A stretch of DNA of 64,000 nt from Bacilli bacterium PM5-9 (lineage in GTDB: Bacteria; Bacillota_I; Bacilli_A; JAJDGJ01), in NCBI GenBank assembly GCA_029893765.1, contig JARXZD010000008.1:1-64000 (forward strand). The letters run 5' to 3'. Below, piece after piece: positions 18,280-28,703 of this stretch (its first letter is position 1; every line of letters begins with the position of its first letter). The position numbers and the translations under genes were made by a program. A model generated the notes under the pieces. The model saw only the letters and a program-made list of their open reading frames with translations, did no database searches and was not told the DNA's origin.

Positions 18280-19338
18280 TTAATATGTAAACCAAAGCCC
18301 TTGTTCTTTTAGTTTTTCAATTATAGAATTATGTTTTTCGTAAGATTGTGATGCATAAATTTTACCATTTTTATCACTAACAAAATATAAATATTTCGTT
18401 TCTTCATAATTTAAAGCAGCAAGTACACTATCATTTGATGGTGCATTAATTGGTCCAATAGGTAACCCTTTCATATTAGAGCGAGTATTATAACCATTAT
18501 CTTCTGCTAACTCTTCACTTGTTAAATCACGTTTAGACATATCTAATTGTAAACCATAGTATGTAGTAACATCACTACCTAAAGACATATTATTCTTAAT
18601 TCTATTCATAAAGATAGAAGCAACTAAAACACGATCATCATAAGTTTTCGCCTCAGCTTCAACCATACTAGCTAAAGTATAGATTTCATTAACACTAAGC
18701 TTACTTTTATCAAATAATGTTTTATTTTGAAGATAAATAGTATTAGTTTGTGCTACTAAAACTTCAATTAACCCTTTAGCATCGATACCTGCTGTTAAAT
18801 TATAAGTATCTGGTGCTAACAATCCTTCTAATTGATAAATTTCTTTTTCATTAAAGTCATAAGCATTAATCACTTCAAATTTTTGTTTTAACTCATTAAT
18901 AAAATCTTTATCATTACACATTTTCAAGAAATCTTTTTGTTTGATACCTAGTTTTGATTCAGCTACCTTAGCCATATCAATAACTCGATATCCTTCTAAA
19001 AATGTTACATTTGATCCTTGTGAATTACTAATAGAATTTAGTGTTTTAATAATTTTTGGTAAACTTTGTTTTTTTGATAATTCAAAAACTCCAACTTTAA
19101 AATCACTTTGTCCAGAAATTTTAATATATCCTTTAGCAACTATTTTTGATCTTATTAAATTTTCATTTTTTAAGTTTTCAACTATTTCATCAGTAGTTGC
19201 ATTTTCAGAAATTGTAAATACTACTGGAGTACTTGCATTTTTATCCATTGGTCCCATAAAAAAACTTGATCCAGCTAAAATTCCAATTAAAACTACTAAT
19301 ATTGAAACTAAAACAATTCTTTTTTTACTCTTCTTCAT
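18280..19338 (-). CDS. mltG: Endolytic murein transglycosylase MltG
   Basis: A membrane-anchored lytic transglycosylase that cuts nascent glycan strands. One N-terminal membrane helix (about residues 7-28) is followed by a LysM-like region and the YceG domain with the catalytic Glu in SMVEAEAKTYDDR and LGSDVTTYYGL. At 352 residues it has the typical length. It overlaps the DUF1292 gene by 14 bp at its start, in the yrrL position of the Bacillus order. Confidence 0.94.
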   Translation of the reverse strand: MKKSKKRIVLVSILVVLIGILAGSSFFMGPMDKNASTPVVFTISENATTDEIVENLKNENLIRSKIVAKGYIKISGQSDFKVGVFELSKKQSLPKIIKTLNSISNSQGSNVTFLEGYRVIDMAKVAESKLGIKQKDFLKMCNDKDFINELKQKFEVINAYDFNEKEIYQLEGLLAPDTYNLTAGIDAKGLIEVLVAQTNTIYLQNKTLFDKSKLSVNEIYTLASMVEAEAKTYDDRVLVASIFMNRIKNNMSLGSDVTTYYGLQLDMSKRDLTSEELAEDNGYNTRSNMKGLPIGPINAPSNDSVLAALNYEETKYLYFVSDKNGKIYASQSYEKHNSIIEKLKEQGLWFTY

Positions 19339-19603
19339 CTTCTATTCCTGTTTCATCAAGAAATGTATTATATACTTCTTCAACCATTTCTTGTTCTTCT
19401 GGATCTTCTATATCAAAAATATTTCCTTCATCATCATAAATTGAAACATACATTTCTGCATCTTCATCATCATTAATTTCTGGATCATAATAATATACAT
19501 ATTTTTTATTTAATTCTTCATTTTCAAAAGTTAATAAAATTTCAAATTCTTTTTCATTTCCTAATTCATCAACTAATACGATTTTGTTATCTTGATCTTG
19601 CAT
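19325..19603 (-). CDS. DUF1292 protein (YrzB-like)
   Basis: A 92-residue, very acidic protein with the DUF1292 pattern: IVLVDELGNEKEFEILLTFE, then KKYVYYYDPE and a Glu/Asp-rich C-terminus. Its function is not established. It is conserved next to ruvX and ireB across Firmicutes, as here. Confidence 0.9.
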   Translation of the reverse strand: MQDQDNKIVLVDELGNEKEFEILLTFENEELNKKYVYYYDPEINDDEDAEMYVSIYDDEGNIFDIEDPEEQEMVEEVYNTFLDETGIEDEEE

Positions 19604-19615
19604 TATTTATTCCTC

Positions 19616-20035
19616 TTATCTTATTGAATCTAAATAGCCTTGCAAAATATTAATTGCTGCCATTTCATCAATAACTTTCTTTCTTTTTTTTCTTGATAGA
19701 TTCATTTCTATCATTGATTTATCTACTAAAACACTGCTTAATCTTTCATCCCATAAAACTACTTTTAGTGAAAATTCTTTTTCAAGTCTTTCTTTAAAAT
19801 CAAGTGAGCGCTGTGATGAAACACCTATATCACCATTCATGTGTTTAGGATTACCTAAAACAAAACATTCTATTTCATATTTTGCTAAGCACTCTTTTAA
19901 AAGACGACAAGCTTTTTTATAAGCATCTTCTTCAAATCTAATGGTTGTTATTCCTTGAGCACTTATCATTAATGGATCACTAATCGCAACCCCTAATGTT
20001 CTTGATCCTAAATCTAAGCCAACAATTCTTTTAAT
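19616..20035 (-). CDS. ruvX: YqgF/RuvX RNase H-fold nuclease with ATT start
   Basis: A putative Holliday junction resolvase, also linked to 16S rRNA processing. No ATG, GTG or TTG gives the conserved N-terminus: the frame opens after a TAG and reads ATA ATT ATT AAA AGA ATT GTT GGC. The ATT at 20035-20033 gives MKRIVGLDLGSRTLGVAISD, the exact expected beginning, with AGGGA about 9 bases upstream. The product is 139 residues, the normal length. The first in-frame ATG (19969) would remove the first catalytic Asp (in GLDLG). It overlaps the ireB end by 5 bp. Confidence 0.85.
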   Translation of the reverse strand: MKRIVGLDLGSRTLGVAISDPLMISAQGITTIRFEEDAYKKACRLLKECLAKYEIECFVLGNPKHMNGDIGVSSQRSLDFKERLEKEFSLKVVLWDERLSSVLVDKSMIEMNLSRKKRKKVIDEMAAINILQGYLDSIR

Positions 20036-20303
20036 AATTATTTTTCCCTAAATATGATTTCACTAATTCCTCGATTATCTCATCACGAGTAACCTTTTGA
20101 ATCATTTTTCTTGCACCATTATGACTTGATATATACGCAGGATCATTTGAGATAAGATACCCTACAATTTGGTTAATAGAGTTATATCCTTTTTCATCTA
20201 AAGCCATTACAACGTGCTCTAGTATTCCACGAACTCTTTGATCTTGAATTTCATTTGCATCAAAAAGCATTGTGTGTTGTGTATTATTCATATTATCTGA
20301 CAT
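20031..20303 (-). CDS. IreB family regulatory protein (DUF965)
   Basis: A small protein (90 residues) phosphorylated by the PASTA kinase IreK in Enterococcus; the Bacillus homologue is YrzL. The N-terminus holds NNTQHTMLFD, with the conserved Thr residues that are phosphorylated in the family, followed by GYNSINQIVGYLISNDPAYI. The chosen ATG (MSDNMNN) has GGTGAT 5 bases upstream; an ATG four codons earlier overlaps that site. Confidence 0.9.
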   Translation of the reverse strand: MSDNMNNTQHTMLFDANEIQDQRVRGILEHVVMALDEKGYNSINQIVGYLISNDPAYISSHNGARKMIQKVTRDEIIEELVKSYLGKNNY

Positions 20304-20434
20304 AATAATCACCATCCTATCTTGTTTTATTTTACTATAATAAAGGCAAAATTACTACTTTTATTTACATTTGTTCTAAAATATTACATAATAAATGTTT
20401 GCAAATTTATTTATTAATAATATTTCAAATAAAT

Positions 20435-20490
20435 AAAAAGCCATTTTTCAATTATTATTTAATCAAAAAACAGCCTTTTAGTAATAATTT
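20435..20490 (-). terminator. Probable terminator after alaS
   Basis: On the minus strand AAAAGGCTG with TTTTTT is followed after an AT loop by AAAAA, TGGC and TTTTTATTT. The stem is imperfect. It lies just past the alaS stop, so ireB may also need its own promoter in 20316-20430, where I could not fix one. Confidence 0.45.
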
Positions 20491-20492
20491 TT

Positions 20493-23102
20493 TTAATTAA
20501 TTTGTTTTAAAAGTTCGCATAATTTTTCTTCATCAATGACTTCATTAGTAGCACCTTGAGCCATATCAAGTTTTCCGCCACCTTTTCCATCAAAGTTTTC
20601 ATTAATTAATTGTGCAATATTTTTTGCGATTATTCCTTCATCAATTAAATCCTGACTAACACCAACAACATATGGTTTTTTAGCTTCATCAGTATATACA
20701 ACTCCAATTGCACGATCTTTTTCATTTTTAATTTTATCAACAAATGATTTCATATCCTTAATATCAGCAATTTTCATATATAATAGATAAACTTTCATAT
20801 CATTAATATCAATATATTCATCATCAATAATTACTGATAAACCAGATGCTGCTTTATCCTTAATTGATTCATATTCTTTTCTAGCATGTGCTAAATCATT
20901 AATTAATTTTTCTAATCTTTTCATTGCTTTATTTGTATCTTTTTCACCTAATTTTAGTGATAAATCTTTTAATTTATTTTCTTCAGCAACTAACATTTGA
21001 TAAGCATATTTTGAAGTTCTTGCGATTATTCTTCTAATACCAGAACCAACTGATTCTTCTTTTTCAATTCTAAATAAACCTAATTCATTTGTTCTTTTGA
21101 CATGTGTTCCACCACATAATTCTAAAGAGAATCCTGGTACTTCAACAACACGAACATCATCATCATATTTATCATTAAATAATGCTTGAGCTCCTAATTC
21201 TTTAGCTTTTTCAATACTCATGGTAGATATTTTTAAATCTATACTTTCAAAAATAACATCGTTAACAATCTTTTCAATTACAACTAAATCTTCATCACTA
21301 ACTTTTTCGAAATGATTAAAATCAAAACGTAAATACTCATCTGTAACATATGATCCAGCTTGATTAACATGGTTTCCTAAAACATTTTTTAATGCTTGAT
21401 GTAATAAATGAGTAGCAGTGTGATTTCTTGAAATTAATTTACGATGGTTAACATCTATTTTTAATGTTGCACGATTTCCAACCTTAATTGGCATTGTATC
21501 AACAAGGTGTAAATGTTGTCCATTTGGAGCTTTTCTAACTCCTAATACTTCTAAGTCAACACCATTAATTTCTATTGTACCTTTATCATTGATTTGACCG
21601 CCACTTTCTGCATAGAATACAGTATCTTCAAAGACTATTTCTCCTTTGCCTTCAAGTTCTTCTATTCTTTCACCATTTTTAAAAATCGCAATAATTTTTG
21701 AATTAATTTCATTTAAATTATAACCAACAAAGTTTGATTCATTTTTGAATGCTAATAAATCTGCAGATTGATTTTTCATATTAGAAGTATCTTTAAAACT
21801 AGCACGTGCCATTTCTTGTTGATTTTTCATTAATTTCTTAAATCCATCCATATCAACAGTATAACCAGATTCTTCACTAAGTTCTAAAACTATTTCAATT
21901 GGAAATCCGTATGTATCATATAATCTAAATGCTTGTTCACCAGTAATCATTTTATCAACACTTGTGTTTTTAACATCTTCAAACATTTTTAAACCAGATG
22001 CTAGTGTTTTATGAAATCTTTCTTCATCAGATTTAATTATTTTTGAAACTAATTCTTGTTTCTCATTTAAAAATGGATAGTAATCATTCATAATATCAAT
22101 TACTGTTGGTACTATTCTATATAAGAATGGTTCATCAATTCCAAGTTCTAATCCAAAACGAGCAGCACGTCTTAATAGTCTTTTTAAAACATAACCACGC
22201 CCTTCATTTGAAAACATTGCTCCATCAGCTAAAGCAAAGGTAATTGCTCTAATATGATCAGCGATTACTTTATAAGCACGTTTGTATTTTCCTTCATAAC
22301 CATAGCTTGCTAGCGATTCAACTTCAATAATAATTGGCATAAATAAATCTGTTTCAAAGTTTGTTTCAGCATTTTGAACAATTGATGCTAAACGTTCTAA
22401 GCCCATTCCCGTATCAATATTTTTTTGTGGTAATGGTTTATACTCTGATCTATCAAGTTCTTCTTGAGCATTAAATTGTGAAAAGACAATATTCCAAATT
22501 TCAATATAACGATCGTTATCCATATCTTTAGCAAGTAATTCAATTCCAACATTATCTGGATCATAATCTAAACCACGATCATAAAAAATTTCACTATTAG
22601 GCCCACATGGTCCATTACCAATTTCCCAGAAATTACCTTCTAACCTAAAAATTCTTGAATCGTCTAATCCAATAACATTTTTCCAAATATCATATGCTTC
22701 ATCATCATCAGTATAGACTGTTACATAAAGCTTATCTATTTCCATTCCAACCCAATCAGGACTAGTTAAAAACTCCCAACCAAATTGAATTGCTTCCTTT
22801 TTAAAATAATCACCTATTGAAAAGTTACCTAGCATTTCAAACATAGTATGATGCCTAGCAGTTAAACCAACATTCTCAATATCATTTGTTCTAATTGAAC
22901 GCTGTGAATTAGCAATTCTTGGGTTTTCTAGTGTTGTTGAACCATCAAAATATTTCTTTAAGGCACTTACTCCTGAGTTTATCCATAGTAATGATGGATC
23001 ATTAACAGGAACTAATGAAACACCTGGCTCAATCATATGTCCATGTTCTTTAAAATAATCTAAAAACAACCTTCTAAGTTGTGATGCAGTACGAAATTTC
23101 AT
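20493..23102 (-). CDS. alaS: Alanyl-tRNA synthetase
   Basis: Charges tRNA-Ala. The class II core starts at MKFRTASQLRR; the editing domain has HTATHLLHQAL and CGGTHV zinc ligands; the C-terminal oligomerisation and DHHA1-like part ends with GKGGGKLDMAQGA. The product is 869 residues. The ATG at 23102 is preceded by AAAGGAGAAG; an in-frame TTG upstream lies before that site. A T-box leader precedes it. Confidence 0.96.
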   Translation of the reverse strand: MKFRTASQLRRLFLDYFKEHGHMIEPGVSLVPVNDPSLLWINSGVSALKKYFDGSTTLENPRIANSQRSIRTNDIENVGLTARHHTMFEMLGNFSIGDYFKKEAIQFGWEFLTSPDWVGMEIDKLYVTVYTDDDEAYDIWKNVIGLDDSRIFRLEGNFWEIGNGPCGPNSEIFYDRGLDYDPDNVGIELLAKDMDNDRYIEIWNIVFSQFNAQEELDRSEYKPLPQKNIDTGMGLERLASIVQNAETNFETDLFMPIIIEVESLASYGYEGKYKRAYKVIADHIRAITFALADGAMFSNEGRGYVLKRLLRRAARFGLELGIDEPFLYRIVPTVIDIMNDYYPFLNEKQELVSKIIKSDEERFHKTLASGLKMFEDVKNTSVDKMITGEQAFRLYDTYGFPIEIVLELSEESGYTVDMDGFKKLMKNQQEMARASFKDTSNMKNQSADLLAFKNESNFVGYNLNEINSKIIAIFKNGERIEELEGKGEIVFEDTVFYAESGGQINDKGTIEINGVDLEVLGVRKAPNGQHLHLVDTMPIKVGNRATLKIDVNHRKLISRNHTATHLLHQALKNVLGNHVNQAGSYVTDEYLRFDFNHFEKVSDEDLVVIEKIVNDVIFESIDLKISTMSIEKAKELGAQALFNDKYDDDVRVVEVPGFSLELCGGTHVKRTNELGLFRIEKEESVGSGIRRIIARTSKYAYQMLVAEENKLKDLSLKLGEKDTNKAMKRLEKLINDLAHARKEYESIKDKAASGLSVIIDDEYIDINDMKVYLLYMKIADIKDMKSFVDKIKNEKDRAIGVVYTDEAKKPYVVGVSQDLIDEGIIAKNIAQLINENFDGKGGGKLDMAQGATNEVIDEEKLCELLKQIN

Positions 23103-23129
23103 TGTAATCTTCTCCTTTATCAAAAAATA

Positions 23130-23332
23130 AAAAAAGACAAGATCTAGGAACGAATTAATCGCGGTACCATCCTAGTTCATTGTCTTCAATGCCCTTTTTA
23201 GCTTTAACGCAGCGATACGCTATTGTTTTCAATAGACCATAGAAAGAGCTTCATTTTATTAATTATCATAAGTTTTCACCAATCACTTACTCTCTAAATC
23301 TAATTAAAAAAATTACTTATTTCCTATCTAGC
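23130..23332 (-). ncRNA. T-box leader of alaS
   Basis: The T-box sequence AGGATGGTACCGCG lies at 23173-23160 on the minus strand. Upstream is a Stem I with AGAGAG and TTGGTGAAA elements and a likely specifier GCT (Ala) at 23249-23247. Downstream the stem pairing GACAA...CTAGG with CCTAG...TTGTC and a T-run forms the terminator (to 23130). Uncharged tRNA-Ala should promote readthrough into alaS. Confidence 0.88.
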
Positions 23333-23338
23333 AATATA

Positions 23339-23367
23339 ATTATATCATAAAAAATATAACACTACAA
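23339..23367 (-). promoter_or_regulatory. Promoter of the alaS T-box transcript
   Basis: TTGTAG (23367-23362), 17-bp spacer ending TGA, TATAAT (23344-23339): an extended -10 promoter between the pepV stop and the T-box. Confidence 0.75.
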
Positions 23368-23378
23368 TTAAAAAGCTG

Positions 23379-24695
23379 TTAAAAAACTAACAATTCAAAT
23401 GCCTTAATATAGATTTCTAATGCTTTTTTATAATCATCAATATCAACACACTCATTTGCTTGATGAGCTGTACTTATTGATGTTGGTAAATCTGCTCCAA
23501 AAGCAACAAAATTATCCATCACACGTGAAAAAGTTGCTCCTCCGCTTGCTAATGGCTTTGCTGTATAATCATGACTTACTTCTTGATATGCTTTCATTAA
23601 TGATTTTACTAACTCACTATTTTCATCAACATACAATGATTTTACATAATCAACTACCTTGATTTGCAAATTATATTGGCTTGCTACTTCATTTAATACT
23701 TCATCAATTTTTTCTTTTTGATATGTAACAGGTATTCTCATATCAATTGAAATAGTTTGTATATTCTTAGTAAAAATAGCTTTTCCAATATTAAACATTA
23801 ATTTCCCTGATATTTCATCACAGATTTCATTAAATAGTAATTTACCATTAGGATTACTACCCTTTTCTACAATGAAATTTAAAAGGTTAGATTGAAAATT
23901 TAATTGTTTTAAAATACTTGCTAATTTAACAATCGCATTATCTCCTTTATCAGCATCTTTAACATGCGCTGATTTTCCAACTACTTTTATTTCATTATCA
24001 TTAATAGAATATTCTATATTATTATTAATTAAACTATTTTCAATTTCTTTATTATATTCAATCGTTGCTTGTGAAGCCACTGAATTAATTGCTTCCCCAC
24101 CATTAAATGAAAAATCAATTTTTTCATTAGAACTAATTTCAATTTGATACAATCCTTTTTCAGCATTTGTAACTGGAAAAATAGAATCAGGAGTAAATCC
24201 CATTTTAGGAATTTCTTCATTTTGTTTATATTTATCCATACAACGCCATAAAGTTTCTTCATCACTACCAAAAATAAATCTAACACGCTTTTTTAATTGA
24301 TAACCATCATCAAGCAACATCTTTAAAGCGTGCATGCTTAATAAAGTTGGTCCTTTATCATCTTGAATTCCACGCCCATAAATTTTATTATTTTCAATTG
24401 TTAATTGATATGGATCATGCTTCCAATTGCTTAAATCACCTTCAGGAACAACATCAACATGACATAGAACACCAAATAATTCACCTTCTCCAATTTCAGC
24501 ATATCCATAATATCCATTTGGATCAATGAAAGTTTTATAATTCATTATGCTTGCTATTTCAATTGCTTTTACTAAAGCATTATATACTTCTTGACCAAAA
24601 GGCATATTTTCTTTTTCTTTTGAAATAACACTTGGTATCTCTATTAATTTACTACTATTTTTTAAAAACAACTCAAACTCTTTATCAATATTCAT
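23379..24695 (-). CDS. pepV: Dipeptidase PepV (M20 family)
   Basis: A zinc aminopeptidase of the M20 family that splits dipeptides, often Xaa-His types. The 438-residue protein has the metal motifs LCHVDVVPEGD and GRGIQDDKGP near residues 80-115, GSDEETLW near 152, and a C-terminal TAHQANECV with the last ligand. A dimerisation domain occupies the middle. It is cytoplasmic, with no signal peptide. Confidence 0.9.
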   Translation of the reverse strand: MNIDKEFELFLKNSSKLIEIPSVISKEKENMPFGQEVYNALVKAIEIASIMNYKTFIDPNGYYGYAEIGEGELFGVLCHVDVVPEGDLSNWKHDPYQLTIENNKIYGRGIQDDKGPTLLSMHALKMLLDDGYQLKKRVRFIFGSDEETLWRCMDKYKQNEEIPKMGFTPDSIFPVTNAEKGLYQIEISSNEKIDFSFNGGEAINSVASQATIEYNKEIENSLINNNIEYSINDNEIKVVGKSAHVKDADKGDNAIVKLASILKQLNFQSNLLNFIVEKGSNPNGKLLFNEICDEISGKLMFNIGKAIFTKNIQTISIDMRIPVTYQKEKIDEVLNEVASQYNLQIKVVDYVKSLYVDENSELVKSLMKAYQEVSHDYTAKPLASGGATFSRVMDNFVAFGADLPTSISTAHQANECVDIDDYKKALEIYIKAFELLVF

Positions 24696-24707
24696 TTTAA
24701 CACTCCA

Positions 24708-25463
24708 TTATAAATTAATTTTTAATGAGACAGGACAATGATCTGAGCCCATAATATCTTGATGTATTTTTGCATCGACTAACATATCTTTAAGTCTTTT
24801 GCTAACACAAAAATAATCAATACGCCACCCTATATTCTTTTGTCTTGATTGCCTCATGTATGACCACCATGAATATTCATCAACTTTATCTGGATAAAAA
24901 TATCTAAAGGTATCAATAAACCCCGATGAAAGTAATTCACTAAATTTGTTTCTCTCTTCAATTGTAAAACCAGCTGATTTAGTATTTGTTTTTGGTCTTG
25001 CTATATCAATTTCTTGATGTGCAACATTTAAATCACCACATAAAATAACTGGCTTAGATAAATTCAAATCATTTAAATATTTTCTAAAAGCATCTTCCCA
25101 TTGCATACGATAATCAAGTCTTGCTAACTCTCGTTGTGAGTTTGGTGTATAAACATTGACTAAGTAAAAGTTTTCAAACTCTAATGTAATAATGCGTCCT
25201 TCTTGATCATGTTCTTCTATCCCCATTCCATAGGTACAAGAAATTGCTTTAATTTTAGATAATATTAATGTACCTGAATAACCTTTTTTTATTGCACTAT
25301 TCCAATATTGATAATATCCTAAACTACTTAAATCAACTTGCTCCTCTTGTGCTTTAGTTTCTTGAACACATACAATATCTGGATTTAACAATGCTATACT
25401 ATCAGCAAATCCCTTATCTAAACAGGCTCTTATCCCATTAACATTCCATGATACTAATTCCAT
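24708..25463 (-). CDS. xth: Exodeoxyribonuclease III (AP endonuclease)
   Basis: Base-excision repair nuclease of the exonuclease III family (251 residues). WNVNGIRACL, VCVQETKAQ, CGDLNVAHQEID and the final GSDHCPVSL contain the catalytic Asn, Glu, Asp and His. It is closest to ExoA of Bacillus. It lies 12 bp upstream of pepV, in the same direction. Confidence 0.95.
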   Translation of the reverse strand: MELVSWNVNGIRACLDKGFADSIALLNPDIVCVQETKAQEEQVDLSSLGYYQYWNSAIKKGYSGTLILSKIKAISCTYGMGIEEHDQEGRIITLEFENFYLVNVYTPNSQRELARLDYRMQWEDAFRKYLNDLNLSKPVILCGDLNVAHQEIDIARPKTNTKSAGFTIEERNKFSELLSSGFIDTFRYFYPDKVDEYSWWSYMRQSRQKNIGWRIDYFCVSKRLKDMLVDAKIHQDIMGSDHCPVSLKINL

Positions 25464-25651
25464 GCTACCACTCCTTGTGATTTTTTGATATTATATCATA
25501 ATATCACTCTTTACATAAAGGGTTTTACAATTATTAATATAATAGTTGTTTTAATTACAATTAAACTTTAAATATTTTATGAATTAAGTTTTTTAATTAT
25601 TGCATATATTGATGACAAGTGGTAATATTAAAAGGAAATGGAGGCTAAAAA

Positions 25652-26158
25652 ATGAATAAAATTGTCAAGAAAATTTTACGTATAATAGTTGCCTTAATAA
25701 TAGCTGGTGCAATAATATATTTTTTATCACCTTCTACAATGAGCAATCTTATTGAACCAAATATAGCTAAACATAAATCATTAGTAAATTCAGATTATAT
25801 CACTACTACATATTGGAATAAAAGTAATGTAGCATATAAAATTGCTGTTGAGGTTGATGATTTTAATGGTGATATTATTGAAGCTGGGGAATATGATGTT
25901 TATTTGTTAAATGCAAAAACTACTAATGATGAAATACCAATAAAAGCTAATATATATATTGATAAAGATTATGAGAATGTTAATGAAATAGCAAAAAAAA
26001 CACCAGTATTAAAAATTGGTGGACCTAAAAATGAAAAGAAAACATATAAATTAACACTTAAAAAAGGTGATTATGTCTATATAGTTCCGGTTAATGATGC
26101 AAGAAAAGCAATAAATGGAACTATTGCCATAACAGCAAGAAATACTATTGAAAAATAG
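25652..26158 (+). CDS. Membrane-anchored protein of unknown function
   Basis: A 168-residue protein not assigned to a family. A single N-terminal membrane helix (about residues 7-25) is followed by an exported, probably beta-rich domain with several Tyr and Lys residues (GEYDVYLLNA, KGDYVYIVPV). GGAGG lies 8 bases before the ATG. It is divergent from the exonuclease gene and 24 bp before glpK, with which it may be co-transcribed. Confidence 0.7.
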   Translation: MNKIVKKILRIIVALIIAGAIIYFLSPSTMSNLIEPNIAKHKSLVNSDYITTTYWNKSNVAYKIAVEVDDFNGDIIEAGEYDVYLLNAKTTNDEIPIKANIYIDKDYENVNEIAKKTPVLKIGGPKNEKKTYKLTLKKGDYVYIVPVNDARKAINGTIAITARNTIEK

Positions 26159-26182
26159 TGTTTTTTAGAAAGGAGTACCTTT

Positions 26183-27673
26183 ATGGAAAAATACATTCTA
26201 TCTTTAGATCAAGGAACATCTTCCACAAGAGCAATTATTTTTAATAAAAATGGTAAAGTTATTGATCAAGCACAACAAGAATTAACAAATTATTTTGAAA
26301 AACCAGGTTGGGTTGAACAAGATGCTAGTGAAATTTGGTTATCAACTTTAAGTGTTTTATCACAATTATTTATTAATAGTAAAATAAAGCCGGAACAAAT
26401 ATCATGTATTGGTATTACTAATCAAAGAGAAACAACTATATTATGGGATAAAGAAACAGGAATTCCATTATACAAAGCAATTGTCTGGCAATCAAGACAA
26501 AGTGCTGAAATTTGTGATGAGTTATCTCAAAAAAATTACGCTAATACTTTTTTAGAAAAAACAGGATTACCAATTGATCCATATTTTTCAGCAACTAAAA
26601 TAAAATGGATGATTGATAATGTTTCAGGTGTTAAAGAAAAAATAGAAAGTGGTAATGTTTTATTTGGAACAGTTGATAGTTGGTTATTATGGAATTTATC
26701 AAAAAACAAAGTCCATGCTACTGATTATACTAATGCCTCAAGAACAATGATGTATAACATTCATGAGTTAAAATGGGATGATGATATACTAAATATTTTA
26801 AATATACCTAAGGAAATATTACCCAAAGTTTGTAATAGCTCACATCTATATGATTATACAAATCCTGCACATTTTTTTGGTTTAGAAGTGCCAATATCAG
26901 CGATTGCAGGCGATCAACAAGCTGCTTTATTTGGACAAAGTTGTTTTGATGAAGGTATGATGAAAAACACTTATGGAACTGGTTGTTTTATGTTAATGAA
27001 TACAGGTTTCAAAGCAATTAAATCTAACAATGGTTTAATCACAACAATAGCATGGGGCTTAGATAATAAGATAACTTATGCCTTAGAAGGTTCAATTTTT
27101 GTAGCAGGAAGTGCTATTCAATGGTTAAGAGATAGTTTAGAATTAATTGAAAATGCTTCCCAATCTGAAGAGCTTGCTAATGAAATCAAAGATAATGGTG
27201 GTGTTTATTTAGTACCTGCATTTGTAGGTCTTGGTTCTCCGTATTGGGATATGGATGCAAAAGGAGCAATTTTTGGTTTAACTAGAGGTTCAACTAAAGC
27301 ACATCTTACAAGAGCAACACTTGAATCTATTGCCTATCAAACAAAAGATATTGTAGAATTAATGTGTGAAGAATCTAAAATTAATTTAAAAAAACTTAAA
27401 GTTGATGGTGGAGCTTGCGCTAATAATATGCTAATGCAATTTCAAGCTGATATATTAAATGTTGATATTGATTTACCTTTATCAATGGAAACAACTGCTT
27501 TAGGTGTAGCATATTTAGCAGGATTACAATGTGGTATCTATAATTCTATCGAAGAAATTAAAGAAAATTATAAAGTGTCAAAATGCTATAAAGCACAAAT
27601 GAGTGATGATAAAAGAAATGAATATTATCAAAAATGGAAAGTAGCAATTAATGCTTGTCAAGCATTCAAATAA
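26183..27673 (+). CDS. glpK: Glycerol kinase
   Basis: Phosphorylates glycerol to glycerol 3-phosphate with ATP. FGGY-family kinase of 496 residues: N-terminal [35 protein letters not shown], and the C-terminal FGGY segment with DGGACANN. It has a strong ribosome binding site (AAAGGAG). No glycerol facilitator gene is adjacent. A bidirectional terminator follows. Confidence 0.96.
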   Translation: MEKYILSLDQGTSSTRAIIFNKNGKVIDQAQQELTNYFEKPGWVEQDASEIWLSTLSVLSQLFINSKIKPEQISCIGITNQRETTILWDKETGIPLYKAIVWQSRQSAEICDELSQKNYANTFLEKTGLPIDPYFSATKIKWMIDNVSGVKEKIESGNVLFGTVDSWLLWNLSKNKVHATDYTNASRTMMYNIHELKWDDDILNILNIPKEILPKVCNSSHLYDYTNPAHFFGLEVPISAIAGDQQAALFGQSCFDEGMMKNTYGTGCFMLMNTGFKAIKSNNGLITTIAWGLDNKITYALEGSIFVAGSAIQWLRDSLELIENASQSEELANEIKDNGGVYLVPAFVGLGSPYWDMDAKGAIFGLTRGSTKAHLTRATLESIAYQTKDIVELMCEESKINLKKLKVDGGACANNMLMQFQADILNVDIDLPLSMETTALGVAYLAGLQCGIYNSIEEIKENYKVSKCYKAQMSDDKRNEYYQKWKVAINACQAFK

Positions 27674-27686
27674 ACTAATATAACAC

Positions 27687-27715
27687 GAAAAAAGCCGCTA
27701 AAAAGCGGTTTTTTT
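27687..27715. terminator. Bidirectional terminator glpK / pfkA
   Basis: CCGCT/AGCGG stem with AAAA loop (27695-27708), A-run before and T-run after, between converging genes. Confidence 0.88.
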
Positions 27716-27745
27716 CACTAAAAACAATTTATATCTAACCAACTA

Positions 27746-28702
27746 CTATTTCAAATAGTTGGATAGACGCATCATATCTTCGCTGTTGTTAGATTTCATA
27801 TTTAATGCTTCTTCAATGTTAGTATGATAAAAACTAACTCCTGTTGTTCCAACAACAATATTTGCATTATCTAATTCAATCATTTCAACAGCATGAGCTC
27901 CTAATCCAGATGCAATAAAGCGATCTAAAGCACTAGGAATCCCACCTCTTTGAATATAACCAAGAATAGTTGAACGAGTTTCAATACATGTTTTATTTTC
28001 AACATATTCGGCTAATTCAATCACATTACATATATTTTCCGTAACAACAATTATTGTGTTACGTTTTTTATCTTTTCTACTTTCTTCAACAACATCACAT
28101 ACTTTATCAAATGTAAAAGTTTCTTTGTCGATGAAGATTTCTTCAGCTCCAACAGCAATTCCAGAATGTAAGGCAATATCACCACAATTGCGTCCCATAA
28201 CTTCAATTATTGAACAACGAGAATGAGAGTTTGAATTATCCTTTATCTTATCAATTGCTTCAATAACTGTATTTACTGCTGTATCAAAACCGATTGTTAT
28301 TTGTGAAAAAGCAATATCGTTATCAATAGTAGCAGGAACACATGCTACTTTAATACCAAATTTTGATAGTTTTAATGCTCCATTAAAAGTACCATCGCCC
28401 CCAATAACAACCAAATAATCAATACATCTCTTTTTTAGATTATTTGCAGCTATTTCAACAATATCATCATTCTTAAATTCATCAAATCGAGCTGTTCCTA
28501 AAAAGGTTCCTCCATGGTTTATTTTTTCAGATACTGATTTTCTTTCAAACTTAAAAATTTTATCTTCAAATAAACCACGATAGCCTTCTTTAATACCATA
28601 AGCTTCCATATTTTTATAAAGGCAAGTTCTGACAACTGCTCTAATTGCAGCATTCATTCCTGGTGCATCACCACCAGATGTTAATACAGCGACTTTTTTC
28701 AT
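27746..28702 (-). CDS. pfkA: 6-phosphofructokinase
   Basis: The ATP-dependent committed step of glycolysis. TSGGDAPGMNAAIRAVVR forms the ATP site, GGDGTFNGA follows, and TIDNDI contains the catalytic Asp. It has 318 residues. The ATG at 28702 follows AAAGGAAAG, which lies inside the thrS end; the stop of thrS is one base away. Coupling to thrS would put glycolytic flux under the thrS T-box unless another promoter exists. Confidence 0.95.
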   Translation of the reverse strand: MKKVAVLTSGGDAPGMNAAIRAVVRTCLYKNMEAYGIKEGYRGLFEDKIFKFERKSVSEKINHGGTFLGTARFDEFKNDDIVEIAANNLKKRCIDYLVVIGGDGTFNGALKLSKFGIKVACVPATIDNDIAFSQITIGFDTAVNTVIEAIDKIKDNSNSHSRCSIIEVMGRNCGDIALHSGIAVGAEEIFIDKETFTFDKVCDVVEESRKDKKRNTIIVVTENICNVIELAEYVENKTCIETRSTILGYIQRGGIPSALDRFIASGLGAHAVEMIELDNANIVVGTTGVSFYHTNIEEALNMKSNNSEDMMRLSNYLK

Positions 28703-28703
28703 C

